DNA of 64,000 nt from Janthinobacterium sp. PAMC25594 (lineage in GTDB: Bacteria; Pseudomonadota; Gammaproteobacteria; Burkholderiales; Burkholderiaceae_D). Position numbers and translations under genes: made by a program. The notes under the pieces were generated by a model, which was given only the letters and a program-made list of their open reading frames with translations, ran no database searches and was not told the origin of the DNA. Below, in pieces: positions 29,681 to 38,412 of this stretch. The stretch is from contig NZ_CP080377.1 in assembly GCF_019443505.1 (NCBI RefSeq), positions 124,001 to 188,000 of the forward strand, written 5' to 3'. Within the stretch, counting starts at the first letter, position 1; every line of letters begins with the position of its first letter.

Positions 29681-30331
29681 ATGAAACAAGATCCACGCTT
29701 CCCGAATTTGTTCATTACCGATCACCCTTTGATCCAGCACAAACTGAGCCACATGCGCGAGCACGACACGTCGACGCGCACCTTCCGCGAATTGCTCAAG
29801 GAAATCACTTTGCTGATGGGCTATGAAATCACGCGCGACCTGCCGCTGACTACGCGCGAAATCAAGACCCCGCTGGTGACCATCGATGCGCCAGTCATTG
29901 CCGGCAAGAAACTGGCTATCGTGCCCATCCTGCGCGCCGGCATCGGCATGAGCGATGGCTTGCTGAACCTGGTGCCATCGGCCCGCGTGGGCCACATCGG
30001 CGTGTACCGCGATCCCACCACCCACATGCCCGTGGAATACCTGGTGCGCCTGCCCGACCTGAACGAGCGCACCTTCATCCTGTGCGACCCGATGGTCGCC
30101 ACCGGCAATTCGGCCGTGTACGCCGTCGACGTGCTGAAGAAACGCGGTGTGACGGACGAGCAGATCATCTTCCTGGCCCTGGTGGCCGCACCGGAAGGCG
30201 TGACCGTGTTCCAGAACGCGCATCCGAAGGTCAAGATGTACTGCGCTTCGCTCGATTCGCACCTGGATGAGCATGCCTACATCGTACCGGGCCTGGGCGA
30301 TGCCGGCGACCGCATCTTTGGCACCAAGTAA
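29681..30331 (+). CDS. upp: Uracil phosphoribosyltransferase
   Basis: This 216-residue salvage enzyme makes UMP from uracil and PRPP. The PRPP loop [18 protein letters not shown] (about residues 131-148), the uracil-binding C-terminus [17 protein letters not shown] and the block [15 protein letters not shown] are characteristic. The length is close to the usual 208-210 residues. A single Hpt protein gene follows 20 bases later on the same strand. No uracil permease is adjacent. Confidence 0.96.
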   Translation: MKQDPRFPNLFITDHPLIQHKLSHMREHDTSTRTFRELLKEITLLMGYEITRDLPLTTREIKTPLVTIDAPVIAGKKLAIVPILRAGIGMSDGLLNLVPSARVGHIGVYRDPTTHMPVEYLVRLPDLNERTFILCDPMVATGNSAVYAVDVLKKRGVTDEQIIFLALVAAPEGVTVFQNAHPKVKMYCASLDSHLDEHAYIVPGLGDAGDRIFGTK

Positions 30332-30351
30332 GCCAATCCGCGAGTATTGCG

Positions 30352-30714
30352 ATGGCAACCTTGATCGACCCGGATTTTCGCGCGCGTTTGCGCGCCCTGA
30401 ACGAAAAATATGCGGCCAGCGTGCCGGCCCTGATGCAAGCGATCACGCAGGCCAGCGGCCGCTGCGACAGCGAAGGCCCCCGTCTGGAGCCGCTGACGCA
30501 GTTGCACCGCGCGCTGCACGCGGTCGCCGGCTCGGCCGCCACCTTCGGCTTTGCCGCGCTGGGCCAGGAATGCCGGCGCATCGAACAGCAGGTGCGCGCC
30601 ATGCTCAACGCGCCGGCGCAGGCGGTGGCGGAATGGCCCGCCGTGCGGGCGCAAGTGGAGACGCTGCTGCACTGGGCCGCGCGCGATGCGGGCGCCACCC
30701 ATTTCAGCGTGTAA
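30352..30714 (+). CDS. Stand-alone Hpt (histidine phosphotransfer) protein
   Basis: This 120-residue helical protein has the Hpt signature LHAVAGSAATFGF, with phosphorylatable His56 and the small-residue pair that packs the helix bundle. Such proteins relay phosphate between receivers of hybrid kinases and response regulators. It is an orphan: no kinase or receiver gene is adjacent, and it follows upp by 20 bases. The REC-EAL regulator at 20242-22503 in this window is one conceivable receiver, but nothing links them directly. Confidence 0.82.
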   Translation: MATLIDPDFRARLRALNEKYAASVPALMQAITQASGRCDSEGPRLEPLTQLHRALHAVAGSAATFGFAALGQECRRIEQQVRAMLNAPAQAVAEWPAVRAQVETLLHWAARDAGATHFSV

Positions 30715-30896
30715 GTGACAGCACCATAGAGATGTGGTTGCAATGATTCATTTGATGCAACGCAAAGCGTCGGCGGCGCAGATTAGGATATAGTGTCTGC
30801 ATGCCGCTGGTACAGGGCGCCGCAAGACGGGGATTTGGCTATTAAAGTAGTGTTCGCAAGTTTATTTTGCGAAAGAATGGTTTTTCTCAGTTTTGT

Positions 30897-30905
30897 TGGT
30901 ATAAT
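30897..30905 (+). promoter_or_regulatory. Extended -10 promoter of the cold-shock gene
   Basis: TGG-TATAAT (an extended -10, TGn plus a consensus hexamer) lies in an AT-rich leader. It would start transcription near 30912 and give a leader of about 100 bases before the cold-shock ATG. A long structured 5' leader is usual for cspA-type mRNAs. No clear -35 box is present, as is common with extended -10 promoters. Confidence 0.55.
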
Positions 30906-31012
30906 TGGGCATCGTTGGATTCGAGGTAGTAGTGCAGTTTGTCTGTCATTTCTTTCTTGCTTCAAACGATATAACGGGCGCAAGCCCAACTTAACTGAAA
31001 TAGGAAATTGTA

Positions 31013-31216
31013 ATGGCAACTGGCATCGTAAAATGGTTCAATGATTCGAAGGGCTTCGGCTTTATTACCCCTGACGAAGGCGGCGAAGATCTGTTCGCTC
31101 ACTTCTCGGCTATCCAGTCGAACGGCTTCAAGTCCCTGCAAGAGAACCAACGCGTTTCTTTTGAAGTGACCGCTGGCCCTAAAGGCAAGCAAGCTTCGAA
31201 CATTCAGCCAATCTAA
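31013..31216 (+). CDS. CspA-family cold-shock protein
   Basis: This is a 67-residue single cold-shock domain that binds single-stranded RNA and DNA and melts RNA structure. RNP1 is KGFGFITP and RNP2 is [25 protein letters not shown] at the start is typical. The gene has its own promoter, a long leader and a strong terminator, so it is monocistronic. Whether it is cold-induced or constitutive cannot be told from the sequence. Confidence 0.96.
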   Translation: MATGIVKWFNDSKGFGFITPDEGGEDLFAHFSAIQSNGFKSLQENQRVSFEVTAGPKGKQASNIQPI

Positions 31217-31240
31217 TACGCTGGATCAAACGAAATAAAG

Positions 31241-31268
31241 AAATCCTCGGTCTCCGAGGATTTTTTTT
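31241..31268 (+). terminator. Rho-independent terminator of the cold-shock gene
   Basis: The arms AAATCCTCGG and CCGAGGATTT pair perfectly with a 3-base loop and run into eight T. It begins 25 bases after the stop codon. Confidence 0.92.
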
Positions 31269-31342
31269 CGCCTGAATTTCCGTGAGGCAGCGGTTTGGCG
31301 TGGGTTGCGCGCTCTTTTTGGCGGGCTTGCGTCGCCTGGTAG

Positions 31343-31371
31343 GTCGGCTTAGCGCTTGCGCGTAAGCCGAC
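31343..31371. repeat. REP-like intergenic palindrome, copy 3
   Basis: The arms GTCGGCTTA and TAAGCCGAC enclose GCGC-TTG-CGCG. The sixth arm base is C paired with G, the third version of the same base pair seen in this family. It is paired with copy 4, 32 bases away. Confidence 0.78.
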
Positions 31372-31403
31372 AATGGTGGTGCTGGCAAGATGTATGGGCT
31401 GGT

Positions 31404-31429
31404 GTCGGCTTACGCTGCGCTAAGCCGAC
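31404..31429. repeat. REP-like intergenic palindrome, copy 4
   Basis: The arms GTCGGCTTA and TAAGCCGAC enclose a shorter inner part, CGCTGCGC. Together with copy 3 it forms a REP doublet between the converging cold-shock and LysR genes. The sequence behind it (GCCGACCTGCG) looks like a partial further unit. Confidence 0.78.
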
Positions 31430-31470
31430 CTGCGCCGACCTGCGCACCCACGTCTAGGCTTGGGCGCTAT

Positions 31471-32382
31471 CTAGATAGCCCGTTCACGCCAGTAGTCGGG
31501 TTGCGAATAGCTATGCCGCAAAAAATCCACGAACGCCCGTATGCGCAGCGGCAAGTGGCGGCGCTGGGCGAACACGGCATAAATATCATTGCCCGGCGCG
31601 GCGAACTGGTCCAGTACCGTCACCAATTGGCCAGAGGCGATTTCCGCACCGACCTCCCACATCGAGCGCCACGCCAGGCCCTTGCCGGCCAAGGCCCAGT
31701 CGTGCAGCACTTCGCCATCGTTGCAGACCATATTGCCGGCCACCTTCAAAATGACATTCTTGCCGTTTTCGCGGAAGGTCCAGCCACGCTGGCTGCCTTC
31801 GCTACTGATCGCCAGGCAATTATGTTTTGCCAGGTCGGCCGGGATGCGCGGCGTGCCCGCCCGTTTCAAATAGGCGGGCGAACCGACCAGCACGCGCTGG
31901 TTGTCGGCCAGTTTCGTACTCACGAGCGAGGAATCGGACAGGCTGGCGATGCGGATGGCCACGTCGATGCCTTCGCCGATCAGGTCGACGAGGCGGTCGT
32001 TCAGGTTCAACGACACCGTCACGTCGCGGTGCTCGGCGACAAACGAGGGGATCAATGGCGCCACGTGCTGGCGTCCGAAGCCGGCCGGCGCGGAAATGAG
32101 CAAATGGCCGCTGGCCTTCACGCTGCGCTCGGCCACGGCCGCTTCCGCTTCTTCCAATTCTCCCAGGATGCGCTGGCAATCTTCCAGGAAGGCGGCGCCT
32201 TCATTCGTCAAGGCCAGCTTGCGCGTCGTGCGCTGCAGCAATTTGACGCCCAGGCGCTGCTCCAGCGCATCGAGGCGCCGGCCTATCATGGCCGGTGCGA
32301 TGCCTTCCGCGCGCGCCGCCGCCGACAGGCTGCCCTTGGCCACCACTTCCACGAAGGTCGATATTTGTCTGAACTGGCCCAT
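31471..32382 (-). CDS. LysR-family transcriptional regulator
   Basis: This is a 303-residue regulator. The N-terminal winged helix (residues 1-62) shows ISTFVEVVAKGSLSAAARAE and LDALEQRLGVKLLQRTTRKL, and the rest is the periplasmic-binding-protein-like sensor (GHLLISAPAGFGRQHVAPLI). It belongs to the common CrgA/DmlR-like branch. It is transcribed away from aceB, and an inverted repeat with a T-N11-A pattern lies in the shared intergenic region, so control of aceB and of itself is likely. The co-inducer is unknown. Confidence 0.9.
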   Translation of the reverse strand: MGQFRQISTFVEVVAKGSLSAAARAEGIAPAMIGRRLDALEQRLGVKLLQRTTRKLALTNEGAAFLEDCQRILGELEEAEAAVAERSVKASGHLLISAPAGFGRQHVAPLIPSFVAEHRDVTVSLNLNDRLVDLIGEGIDVAIRIASLSDSSLVSTKLADNQRVLVGSPAYLKRAGTPRIPADLAKHNCLAISSEGSQRGWTFRENGKNVILKVAGNMVCNDGEVLHDWALAGKGLAWRSMWEVGAEIASGQLVTVLDQFAAPGNDIYAVFAQRRHLPLRIRAFVDFLRHSYSQPDYWRERAI

Positions 32383-32457
32383 ATGCTGTGCTCGCTATCT
32401 CGTCACTTGTGATAAAAACGCATAGATGAAGTGATTTTTAATCTCGTTTCCATGCCT

Positions 32458-32474
32458 TATAGTGCAATACTATA
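32458..32474. promoter_or_regulatory. Candidate LysR operator between LysR gene and aceB
   Basis: TATAGT-GCAAT-ACTATA is a perfect 6-base inverted repeat with a 5-base spacer and fits the T-N11-A LysR box. It lies 76 bases before the LysR start and 125 bases before the aceB start, a normal place for a shared activator and autorepressor site. Confidence 0.5.
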
Positions 32475-32598
32475 GAACAAACGCGCCGCCCGGCAGAGTG
32501 TTTTTACGCCTTTGTCCCGCTTGTCCGCGCAGTCATTCCGCTTATACTTGGATCACCAGATACCCTTTGCTTATATTTATTAAAAACCGGAGAACTTC

Positions 32599-34197
32599 AT
32601 GACGCAGAACACGATCGCACTTCCCGAAGGCATGCAAATCACGGGTGAAATCCAGCCCGGCTACGAACAGATTTTGACGCCGGCAGCGCTGGCGCTGGTG
32701 GCCAAGCTGACGCGCGCATTCGAGCCGCGCCGCCAGGAGTTGCTGGCCGTGCGCGTGGAACGCGCCAAGCGCCTCGACGCGGGCGAGCGTCCTGATTTCC
32801 TGCCAGAAACCGCGCATATCCGCGACGGCGACTGGAAGATCGCACCGATTCCGAAGGCGCTGGAATGCCGCCGCGTGGAAATCACCGGCCCCGTCGAGCG
32901 CAAGATGGTCATCAACGCCTTCAATTCCGGCGCGGATAGCTACATGACGGACTTCGAGGATTCGAACACGCCGAACTGGGATAACCAGCTGACGGGCCAG
33001 ATCAATATGTTCGACGCCGTGCGCAAGACGATTTCGTTGGAGCAAAATGGCAAGTCGTACAAGCTGAACGACAAGATCGCCACCCTCGTCGTGCGTCCGC
33101 GTGGCTGGCACCTCGATGAAAAGCACGTGCTGGTTGACGGCAAGCGCATCTCCGGCGGCATTTTCGATTTCGCCCTGTTCATGTTCCATAACGCCAAGGA
33201 ACAGCTGGCACGCGGCGCCGGCCCGTACTTCTACCTGCCGAAGATGGAATCGCACCTGGAAGCGCGTCTGTGGAACGATATTTTCGTCATGACGCAAAAC
33301 GAATTGGGCTTGCCACAAGGCACGATCAAGGCGACCGTGCTGATCGAAACCATCCTGGCTGCCTTCGAGATGGATGAAATCCTGTACGAACTGAAAGAAC
33401 ACAGCTCGGGCCTGAACGCTGGCCGCTGGGATTACATCTTCTCGTGCATCAAGAAATTCAAGCTGGACAAGGATTTCTGCCTGGCCGACCGCGCCAAGGT
33501 CACCATGACGGCGCCGTTCATGCGCGCCTACGCCTTGCTGCTGCTGAAAACCTGCCACAAACGCGGTGCGCCAGCCATCGGCGGCATGGCAGCCTTGATC
33601 CCGATCAAGAACGATCCCGAAAAGAACGACATCGCCATGGGCGGCGTGCGCAACGACAAGGCGCGCGATGCCACCGACGGCTACGACGGCGGCTGGGTTG
33701 CACATCCGGGTCTGGTGGAACTGGCCATGGGCGAGTTTACCAAGGTGCTGGGCGACAAACCGAACCAGATCGAGAAACAGCGTCCCGACATCGATGTGAA
33801 AGCATCGGATCTGCTGAACTTCCAGCCGGAAGCGCCGATCACGGAAGCGGGCTTGCGTTACAACATCAACGTGGGCATCCATTACCTGGGCAGCTGGCTG
33901 GCCGGCAACGGTTGCGTGCCTATCCACAACCTGATGGAAGATGCGGCCACGGCCGAGATCAGCCGCTCGCAAGTGTGGCAATGGATTCGTTCCAGCAAGG
34001 GCGTGCTGGAAGACGGCCGCAAGGTCACGGCCGACATGGTGCGCGCCATGATTCCGGAAGAACTGGCCAAGGTGCAGCGCGATGCGCCAGGCGGCAACGG
34101 TCCGACCTATGTGCGCGCGGGCCAGATTTTCGAGGAAATGTCGACGTCGGAATCGTTCGCTGAATTCCTGACCTTGCCGCTGTATGAAGAAATCTGA
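32599..34197 (+). CDS. aceB: Malate synthase A
   Basis: This 532-residue enzyme of the glyoxylate shunt condenses glyoxylate and acetyl-CoA to malate. It has the compact A-isoform length (about 530 residues, not the 720 of isoform G). Family blocks are [69 protein letters not shown] and [13 protein letters not shown], which together hold the catalytic Arg and metal-binding Glu. A ribosome site (GGAG) lies 8 bases before the ATG. Isocitrate lyase is not in the window. It is probably controlled by the divergent LysR gene. Confidence 0.97.
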   Translation: MTQNTIALPEGMQITGEIQPGYEQILTPAALALVAKLTRAFEPRRQELLAVRVERAKRLDAGERPDFLPETAHIRDGDWKIAPIPKALECRRVEITGPVERKMVINAFNSGADSYMTDFEDSNTPNWDNQLTGQINMFDAVRKTISLEQNGKSYKLNDKIATLVVRPRGWHLDEKHVLVDGKRISGGIFDFALFMFHNAKEQLARGAGPYFYLPKMESHLEARLWNDIFVMTQNELGLPQGTIKATVLIETILAAFEMDEILYELKEHSSGLNAGRWDYIFSCIKKFKLDKDFCLADRAKVTMTAPFMRAYALLLLKTCHKRGAPAIGGMAALIPIKNDPEKNDIAMGGVRNDKARDATDGYDGGWVAHPGLVELAMGEFTKVLGDKPNQIEKQRPDIDVKASDLLNFQPEAPITEAGLRYNINVGIHYLGSWLAGNGCVPIHNLMEDAATAEISRSQVWQWIRSSKGVLEDGRKVTADMVRAMIPEELAKVQRDAPGGNGPTYVRAGQIFEEMSTSESFAEFLTLPLYEEI

Positions 34198-34218
34198 TCC
34201 TGATCAAGTAGATCGATA

Positions 34219-34258
34219 AAAAATCCCGGCGATACCTGATGGTGTCGCCGGGATTTTT
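34219..34258. terminator. Bidirectional terminator between aceB and gloB
   Basis: The arms AAAAATCCCGGCGATACC and GGTGTCGCCGGGATTTTT pair over 18 bases with one G-T type pair and a TGAT loop. A and T tracts at both ends let it stop both converging genes. Confidence 0.93.
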
Positions 34259-34276
34259 CTTTTTAGAAACAGAATC

Positions 34277-35086
34277 TTAAAAGTTGTTTTTCCACATACG
34301 TAGCGCCGCAAATGCTTCCACGGGCGAAGCGTCGCTGGCCAGCTTGCCTTCCACCTTCAGGCTGGTCAAGATGGCCGGTTCGCGGTAGCGCAGGAAGGGG
34401 TTCGTGGCTTTTTCCATGGCAATGGTCGACGGCACGGTCGCTAAACCCTGCTGGCGCTTTTCCGTGTCGATGGCGATGCGTTCCTGCAGGGCAAGGTTGC
34501 CTGGTTCGACGGCGTTGGCGAAGCGCAGATTGGACAAGGTGTACTCATGCGCGCAAAATACCTCGGTATCGTCGGGCAGGGCGGCCAGCTTGCCCAGCGA
34601 GTCGGCCATCTGGCCCGGCGTGCCTTCGAACAGGCGGCCGCAGCCGCCGGCAAACAGGGTGTCGCCGGAAAACAGCCATGGTGCATCGCCTTGCTCCGAG
34701 CGCTGGCGCACATAGGCGATATGCCCCTTGGTATGGCCGGGCACGTCGATGACGGTCATCTGCAAACCCAGCTCTGGCACATAGGCGACATCGCCTTCGC
34801 CAAGCGCTTGCGTGATGGCTGTGATAGCCTCATTGCGCGGGCCGAAGACGGGCACGGCGAAATGCTGCAACAATTCAGGGACGCCACCCGTGTGGTCGGC
34901 GTGGTGGTGCGTGAGTAAAATGGCGGACAGGGTCAGCTGATGTGCTTGCAGCGCATCGAGGATGGCCATTGCATCGCCAGGGTCGACCACGGCGGCGTGG
35001 CGGCCGTCATGGATCAGCCACAGATAGTTGTCGGCAAAGGCGGGCACGGCAAGTACCGATAAAGCGTGTTCAGGGGAATGTGTCAT
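34277..35086 (-). CDS. gloB: Hydroxyacylglutathione hydrolase (glyoxalase II)
   Basis: This 269-residue metallo-beta-lactamase-fold enzyme hydrolyses S-lactoylglutathione to lactate and glutathione in methylglyoxal detoxification. The two-metal site is [10 protein letters not shown] (residues 59-68), with [30 protein letters not shown] and [14 protein letters not shown] completing the family pattern. The start at 35086 gives the usual [20 protein letters not shown]; the longer frame would overlap the divergent methyltransferase gene. A TATAAT box on the minus strand at 35133-35138 fits this start. Confidence 0.94.
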   Translation of the reverse strand: MTHSPEHALSVLAVPAFADNYLWLIHDGRHAAVVDPGDAMAILDALQAHQLTLSAILLTHHHADHTGGVPELLQHFAVPVFGPRNEAITAITQALGEGDVAYVPELGLQMTVIDVPGHTKGHIAYVRQRSEQGDAPWLFSGDTLFAGGCGRLFEGTPGQMADSLGKLAALPDDTEVFCAHEYTLSNLRFANAVEPGNLALQERIAIDTEKRQQGLATVPSTIAMEKATNPFLRYREPAILTSLKVEGKLASDASPVEAFAALRMWKNNF

Positions 35087-35105
35087 GAGCAAAAGAGAAA
35101 ACTGA

Positions 35106-35882
35106 ATGGACAGTGTGGCATCCGAAAAATCCATTATAGCGCTTGACGGCTGGTTGCAGACCCCAGCCGGTCTGTACGTGCGCGCCTGGGAGCAGCAATG
35201 CCTCGACAGCCTGACGGTCGATATCTTCGGTTACAACGCCGTGCAAATCGGCTTGCCGCAGCTCGATGCGCTGGCGGCCAACCGCATGCCGAACAAATGG
35301 CTGCTCGATGCGCGCCTGCCGCCACGCCCACCGCAGGAGCGCCGCCTGACCCTGGTGTCGGCTTTCGACGAGCTGCCGTTCGACTCGCAAAGCCTGGATC
35401 TGGTGGTCTTGCCGCACGTACTCGAATTTGCCGCCGAGCCGCATCAGGTCTTGCGCGAAGTGGAGCGCGTACTGATCCCCGAGGGGCGCGTGATCGTCTG
35501 CGGCTTCAATCCGGCCAGCCTGTGGGGCATGCGCCAGGGCCTCGGAAGAGTCACGGGACGCCATTACCTGCCGCAGGCGGGCGAGCTGATCTCTATGCCG
35601 CGCATGAAAGACTGGTTAAAATTGCTGAACATGGGCGTCAGCCAAAGCCACTTCGGCTGCTACGCACCTGCCTGCAAGACAGAAAAATGGCTGCGTCGCA
35701 ACGCTTTCATGGACAAGGCCGGTGCGCGCTGGTGGCCATATCTGGGCGCAGTGTATATAGTGCAGGCGATCAAGCGTGTCAAAGGGATGCGTTTGATCGG
35801 TCCGGCGTGGACCAAGAAACCGGCGACGGCGCCCGCAGGCGCACCGGTCACGAATAAAAGGCGGGAACAGCAAGATGGATAA
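35106..35882 (+). CDS. SAM-dependent methyltransferase
   Basis: This is a 258-residue protein with a Methyltransf_11-like core: acidic strand-end region [20 protein letters not shown], then [20 protein letters not shown] and [20 protein letters not shown]. The first glycine-rich SAM motif is weak, as is usual for this family conserved between gloB and rnhA in betaproteobacteria. The C-terminus is basic ([20 protein letters not shown]). The substrate is unknown. It overlaps rnhA by 8 bases. The family's constant place beside gloB hints at a link with aldehyde or quinone metabolism, but this is unproven. Confidence 0.8.
   Translation: MDSVASEKSIIALDGWLQTPAGLYVRAWEQQCLDSLTVDIFGYNAVQIGLPQLDALAANRMPNKWLLDARLPPRPPQERRLTLVSAFDELPFDSQSLDLVVLPHVLEFAAEPHQVLREVERVLIPEGRVIVCGFNPASLWGMRQGLGRVTGRHYLPQAGELISMPRMKDWLKLLNMGVSQSHFGCYAPACKTEKWLRRNAFMDKAGARWWPYLGAVYIVQAIKRVKGMRLIGPAWTKKPATAPAGAPVTNKRREQQDG
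35133..35138 (-). promoter_or_regulatory. -10 box of gloB inside the divergent methyltransferase gene
   Basis: On the minus strand this reads TATAAT, about 47 bases before the gloB ATG. It lies within the first codons of the plus-strand methyltransferase because the two start codons are only 19 bases apart. A -35 box is not clear. Confidence 0.45.
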
Positions 35883-36312
35883 GGTTGAGATTTACGCCGA
35901 TGGCGCATGCAAGGGCAATCCCGGCACGGGCGGCTGGGGCGCACTGATGGTGGCCGATGGTGCCAAGAAAGAAATTTACGGCGGGGAACTGAATACGACG
36001 AATAACCGCATGGAATTGAAGGCCGTGATCGAAGCCTTGACGGCGCTCAAACGCCCGTGCCAGGTGGTGTTGTATACCGATAGCCAGTATGTCCAGAAGG
36101 GCATCAGCGAATGGATCCACGGCTGGAAGGCGCGCGGTTGGAAAACGGCGGCCAAGGCGCCCGTGAAAAACGTCGACCTGTGGCAAGCCCTTGATACGGC
36201 TCAGGCCGTTCATGAAGTGGAATGGCGCTGGGTGCGCGGCCACAATGGCCATCCGGGCAACGAGCGGGCTGATGAGCTGGCCAATCTGGGCGTGGAAACC
36301 GTGCGCGCGTAA
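35875..36312 (+). CDS. rnhA: Ribonuclease HI
   Basis: This 145-residue enzyme removes RNA from RNA-DNA hybrids. The active-site residues are visible in [18 protein letters not shown] (Asp), [12 protein letters not shown] (Glu), LYTDSQYV (Asp) and [16 protein letters not shown] (His and Asp). The basic handle [20 protein letters not shown] is of the E. coli type. It overlaps the methyltransferase gene by 8 bases and lies before dnaQ, the same order (rnhA-dnaQ) seen in many proteobacteria. Confidence 0.96.
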   Translation: MDKVEIYADGACKGNPGTGGWGALMVADGAKKEIYGGELNTTNNRMELKAVIEALTALKRPCQVVLYTDSQYVQKGISEWIHGWKARGWKTAAKAPVKNVDLWQALDTAQAVHEVEWRWVRGHNGHPGNERADELANLGVETVRA

Positions 36313-36340
36313 GAATGCCTGGCGTCGCCGGTTGTCATCG

Positions 36341-36378
36341 AAGGGCACAGGTTTGCTATACTGTGCCCTTCGCTTTTT
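36341..36378 (+). terminator. Hairpin terminator between rnhA and dnaQ
   Basis: The perfect 10-base arms AAGGGCACAG and CTGTGCCCTT enclose a 10-base loop, and CGCTTTTT follows. The loop and second arm contain GCTATACTG, which could also serve as a -10 box for dnaQ, so the site may combine termination and initiation. Confidence 0.65.
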
Positions 36379-36399
36379 GCTTTTACGAATGAATCCGCC

Positions 36400-37116
36400 A
36401 TGCGTCAAATTGTTCTCGATACTGAAACCACCGGCCTGAATCCGCGCACGGGCGACCGCATCCTGGAGATCGGGGCGGTCGAATTGAGCAACCGCATGTT
36501 GACGGGGAATAATTTCCACCATTACATCAATCCCGAGCGCGACTCGGAAGAGGGCGCGCTGGCCGTCCACGGATTGACGACGGAATTCCTTAGCGACAAG
36601 CCGAAATTCGCGGAAATCGCGGAAGAATTCCGCACATTTATCGCCGGCGCCGAATTGATCATCCACAACGCGCCGTTCGATATCGGCTTCCTCAACGCGG
36701 AATTCAAGCGCCTGAACCTGCCGCCCGTGCATGAGCAAGTGCATGGCGTAATCGACACCCTGGTGCAGGCAAAGGAAATGCATCCGGGTAAGCGCAACTC
36801 GCTCGACGCCCTGTGCGACCGCTACGGAGTCTCGAACGCCCACCGCAAGCTGCACGGCGCGCTGCTCGACTCGGAATTGCTGGCCGACGTCTACCTGGCC
36901 ATGACACGGGGCCAGAATAGCCTGAGCATGGAAGAAGAAGTGGAAGTGGCCGCCGACGGCGCCGCCCTGGAAATCGTGCCCCTGGCCGAAGTCATCTTCC
37001 AGAGCGCCACGGCCGACGAACTGGCCGCCCACGAAGCCACCATCGCCGGCCTCGACAAGGCCGCCAAAGGCCAGTGCATCTGGACCGCCGTCCTGGCGCC
37101 ACCAGCGGCCGCCTGA
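36400..37116 (+). CDS. dnaQ: DNA polymerase III epsilon subunit (proofreading exonuclease)
   Basis: This 238-residue protein is a 3'-5' exonuclease of the DEDDh family. ExoI is VLDTETTGLNP (Asp7, Glu9), the Exo II region is IIHNAPFDIGFLNAEF, and Exo III is HGALLDSELLADVYL with the conserved His. The last 60 residues (after SMEEEVEVAADG) form the flexible tail that contacts the polymerase alpha subunit. The length is normal. It is the last housekeeping gene before the tRNA and the accessory region. Confidence 0.95.
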   Translation: MRQIVLDTETTGLNPRTGDRILEIGAVELSNRMLTGNNFHHYINPERDSEEGALAVHGLTTEFLSDKPKFAEIAEEFRTFIAGAELIIHNAPFDIGFLNAEFKRLNLPPVHEQVHGVIDTLVQAKEMHPGKRNSLDALCDRYGVSNAHRKLHGALLDSELLADVYLAMTRGQNSLSMEEEVEVAADGAALEIVPLAEVIFQSATADELAAHEATIAGLDKAAKGQCIWTAVLAPPAAA

Positions 37117-37157
37117 GAAAAAAAAGCGCGGCATGCTAAATTTCCTGTCGCCAGCCC

Positions 37158-37187
37158 TTGCAGATGCCGCAACACCTATGCGATAAT
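37158..37187 (+). promoter_or_regulatory. Promoter of tRNA-Val
   Basis: TTGCAG (37158-37163) and GATAAT (37182-37187) are separated by 18 bases and lie 13 bases before the tRNA. A GC-rich stretch between the -10 box and the gene resembles a stringent-control discriminator. Confidence 0.6.
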
Positions 37188-37199
37188 TCGCCTCGCTTC

Positions 37200-37274
37200 G
37201 GGAGGTTAGCTCAGGGGTAGAGCACTGCATTCACACTGCAGGGGTCGCAAGTTCGAAACTTGCACTTCCCACCA
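37200..37274 (+). tRNA. tRNA-Val (anticodon CAC)
   Basis: This is a 75-base gene including an encoded CCA end. The acceptor arm pairs GGGAGGT with ACTTCCC, the D arm is GCTC/GAGC, the anticodon arm is CTGCA-TTCACAC-TGCAG with anticodon CAC (reads GUG), and the T arm is GCAAG-TTCGAAA-CTTGC. The accessory region with the Rhs and lipoprotein genes begins directly behind it, so it is the likely island border. I did not find a second copy of its 3' end in the window. Confidence 0.97.
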
Positions 37275-37305
37275 AGAATTCGCAATACAATCAAGTACTT
37301 ATATT

Positions 37306-37337
37306 AAAGCCGACACATTTATGTAGTCGGCTTTTTT
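37306..37337 (+). terminator. Terminator behind tRNA-Val
   Basis: The arms AAAGCCGAC and GTCGGCTTT enclose an 11-base loop and run into a T tract. It may also end transcription of the minus-strand gene that stops at 37363. Confidence 0.85.
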
Positions 37338-37362
37338 ATTGCCGGTCGTATCGCAATCTCAT

Positions 37363-37707
37363 TTACTGATCCGCAGGCTTACGATCACCGAGCTCTTGCT
37401 GGCAGAGGCGTTGCCTGACTTCGGTGCTGCTTGTCCTGAGTACGCCGTATTCTATCTCGAAGTATTTCTTGTAGATCTCGGTCTTGCGGATGCAGTCTAT
37501 ATCTTGCAACTTCTCCTTGCTCATGACCGATTCCAGCAGGAATTGGGCCATTTTTACTCTGGCTGGTTCCAGTTCGCTGCAGGCGGCAACATGAGCGTCC
37601 AGGGCGGCAATGATTTCTTCATAATCGCGCTCGAAATCAGCCGATAAGACGGTTGTGCACACGCCCAGCATCAATAGGACCGTTGCCATGCTTGTAATCG
37701 AGTTCAT
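37363..37707 (-). CDS. Small secreted protein, paralogue of the next gene
   Basis: This 114-residue protein has a signal peptide (MATVLLMLGVCTTVLS-ADF). The mature part is helical and shares a pattern with the neighbour at 37812: DFERDYEEIIAALDAHVAAC, then CIRKTEIYKKYFEIEY and a final Cys. Three Cys in the mature part could form a disulfide. No family is recognised. The start at 37707 has a GGAG ribosome site. It closes the minus-strand accessory run and is one of a tandem pair, which would suit an immunity or inhibitor protein of the periplasm. Confidence 0.65.
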   Translation of the reverse strand: MNSITSMATVLLMLGVCTTVLSADFERDYEEIIAALDAHVAACSELEPARVKMAQFLLESVMSKEKLQDIDCIRKTEIYKKYFEIEYGVLRTSSTEVRQRLCQQELGDRKPADQ

Positions 37708-37811
37708 GTTGTTATCTCCATAAATCAGTTTTGTTAGCCTTGGCGCTGGCCACTGTGGCGATGTCATTTCTGTGGCCCGTCTGCTGACGCCAGCGCGGAT
37801 AATTACTTTTA

Positions 37812-38126
37812 TCACCCGTGGTGGCAGGCCTTTTGCCGCTCTTTAGTGGTGAGGGACATGAGCCAGTTGTATTCATGCTGGAAAGTTCTTTTGTAGATAT
37901 CTGTCTTGCGGACGCAGGGAAGGTTTTGCAGTTGCTCTTCGGTGAGTTTTTTTTCCAATGTCACCTGGGTTCTACGAACGCTTTCCTCATCCAATTCGCT
38001 GCAAACGACAGCATGAGCATCGATCGAGGCAATGATGTCTTCGTATTCCATGTGGAAATCCGCTGATGCCGGGGTACACAAGCCCAGCACCAGCAAGGCG
38101 GCAGGTACCGCTGTCAAAGAGTGCAT
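37812..38126 (-). CDS. Small secreted protein, paralogue of the previous gene
   Basis: This 104-residue protein has a signal peptide (VPAALLVLGLCTPASA-DF). The mature part repeats the pattern of its neighbour: YEDIIASIDAHAVVCSELDE, LPCVRKTDIYKRTFQHEY, SLTTKERQKAC. A strong AGGAG ribosome site precedes the ATG. The function is unknown. The gap 38127-38412 before it holds no gene I can support. Confidence 0.65.
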   Translation of the reverse strand: MHSLTAVPAALLVLGLCTPASADFHMEYEDIIASIDAHAVVCSELDEESVRRTQVTLEKKLTEEQLQNLPCVRKTDIYKRTFQHEYNWLMSLTTKERQKACHHG

Positions 38127-38412
38127 AGTGTTCTCCTTAGTGTGTTGTGGCGGTCGAGCCGCCTGGTGGCGCCTGGTGGCGGTGTCATGCTGTGATCGGA
38201 CTGGTGTTGCTTGACGAGTAACCTGTCAACCCAGCTCGCTCCCTGCTGTACCGTCACGCGGTAAGCCGCAAGGCCGGGGTGTCGGCATGGAGCCTGTGGG
38301 TGGCGCTGCTTTCTATGTCTTTTTCGAGATAGCGAGTATTTCTGCTGCGCATATAGGCGTGTGCGTCCAATCCTCTGTAGAGCTAACCACTGGTCGTTTC
38401 CAGGCGATTTGG

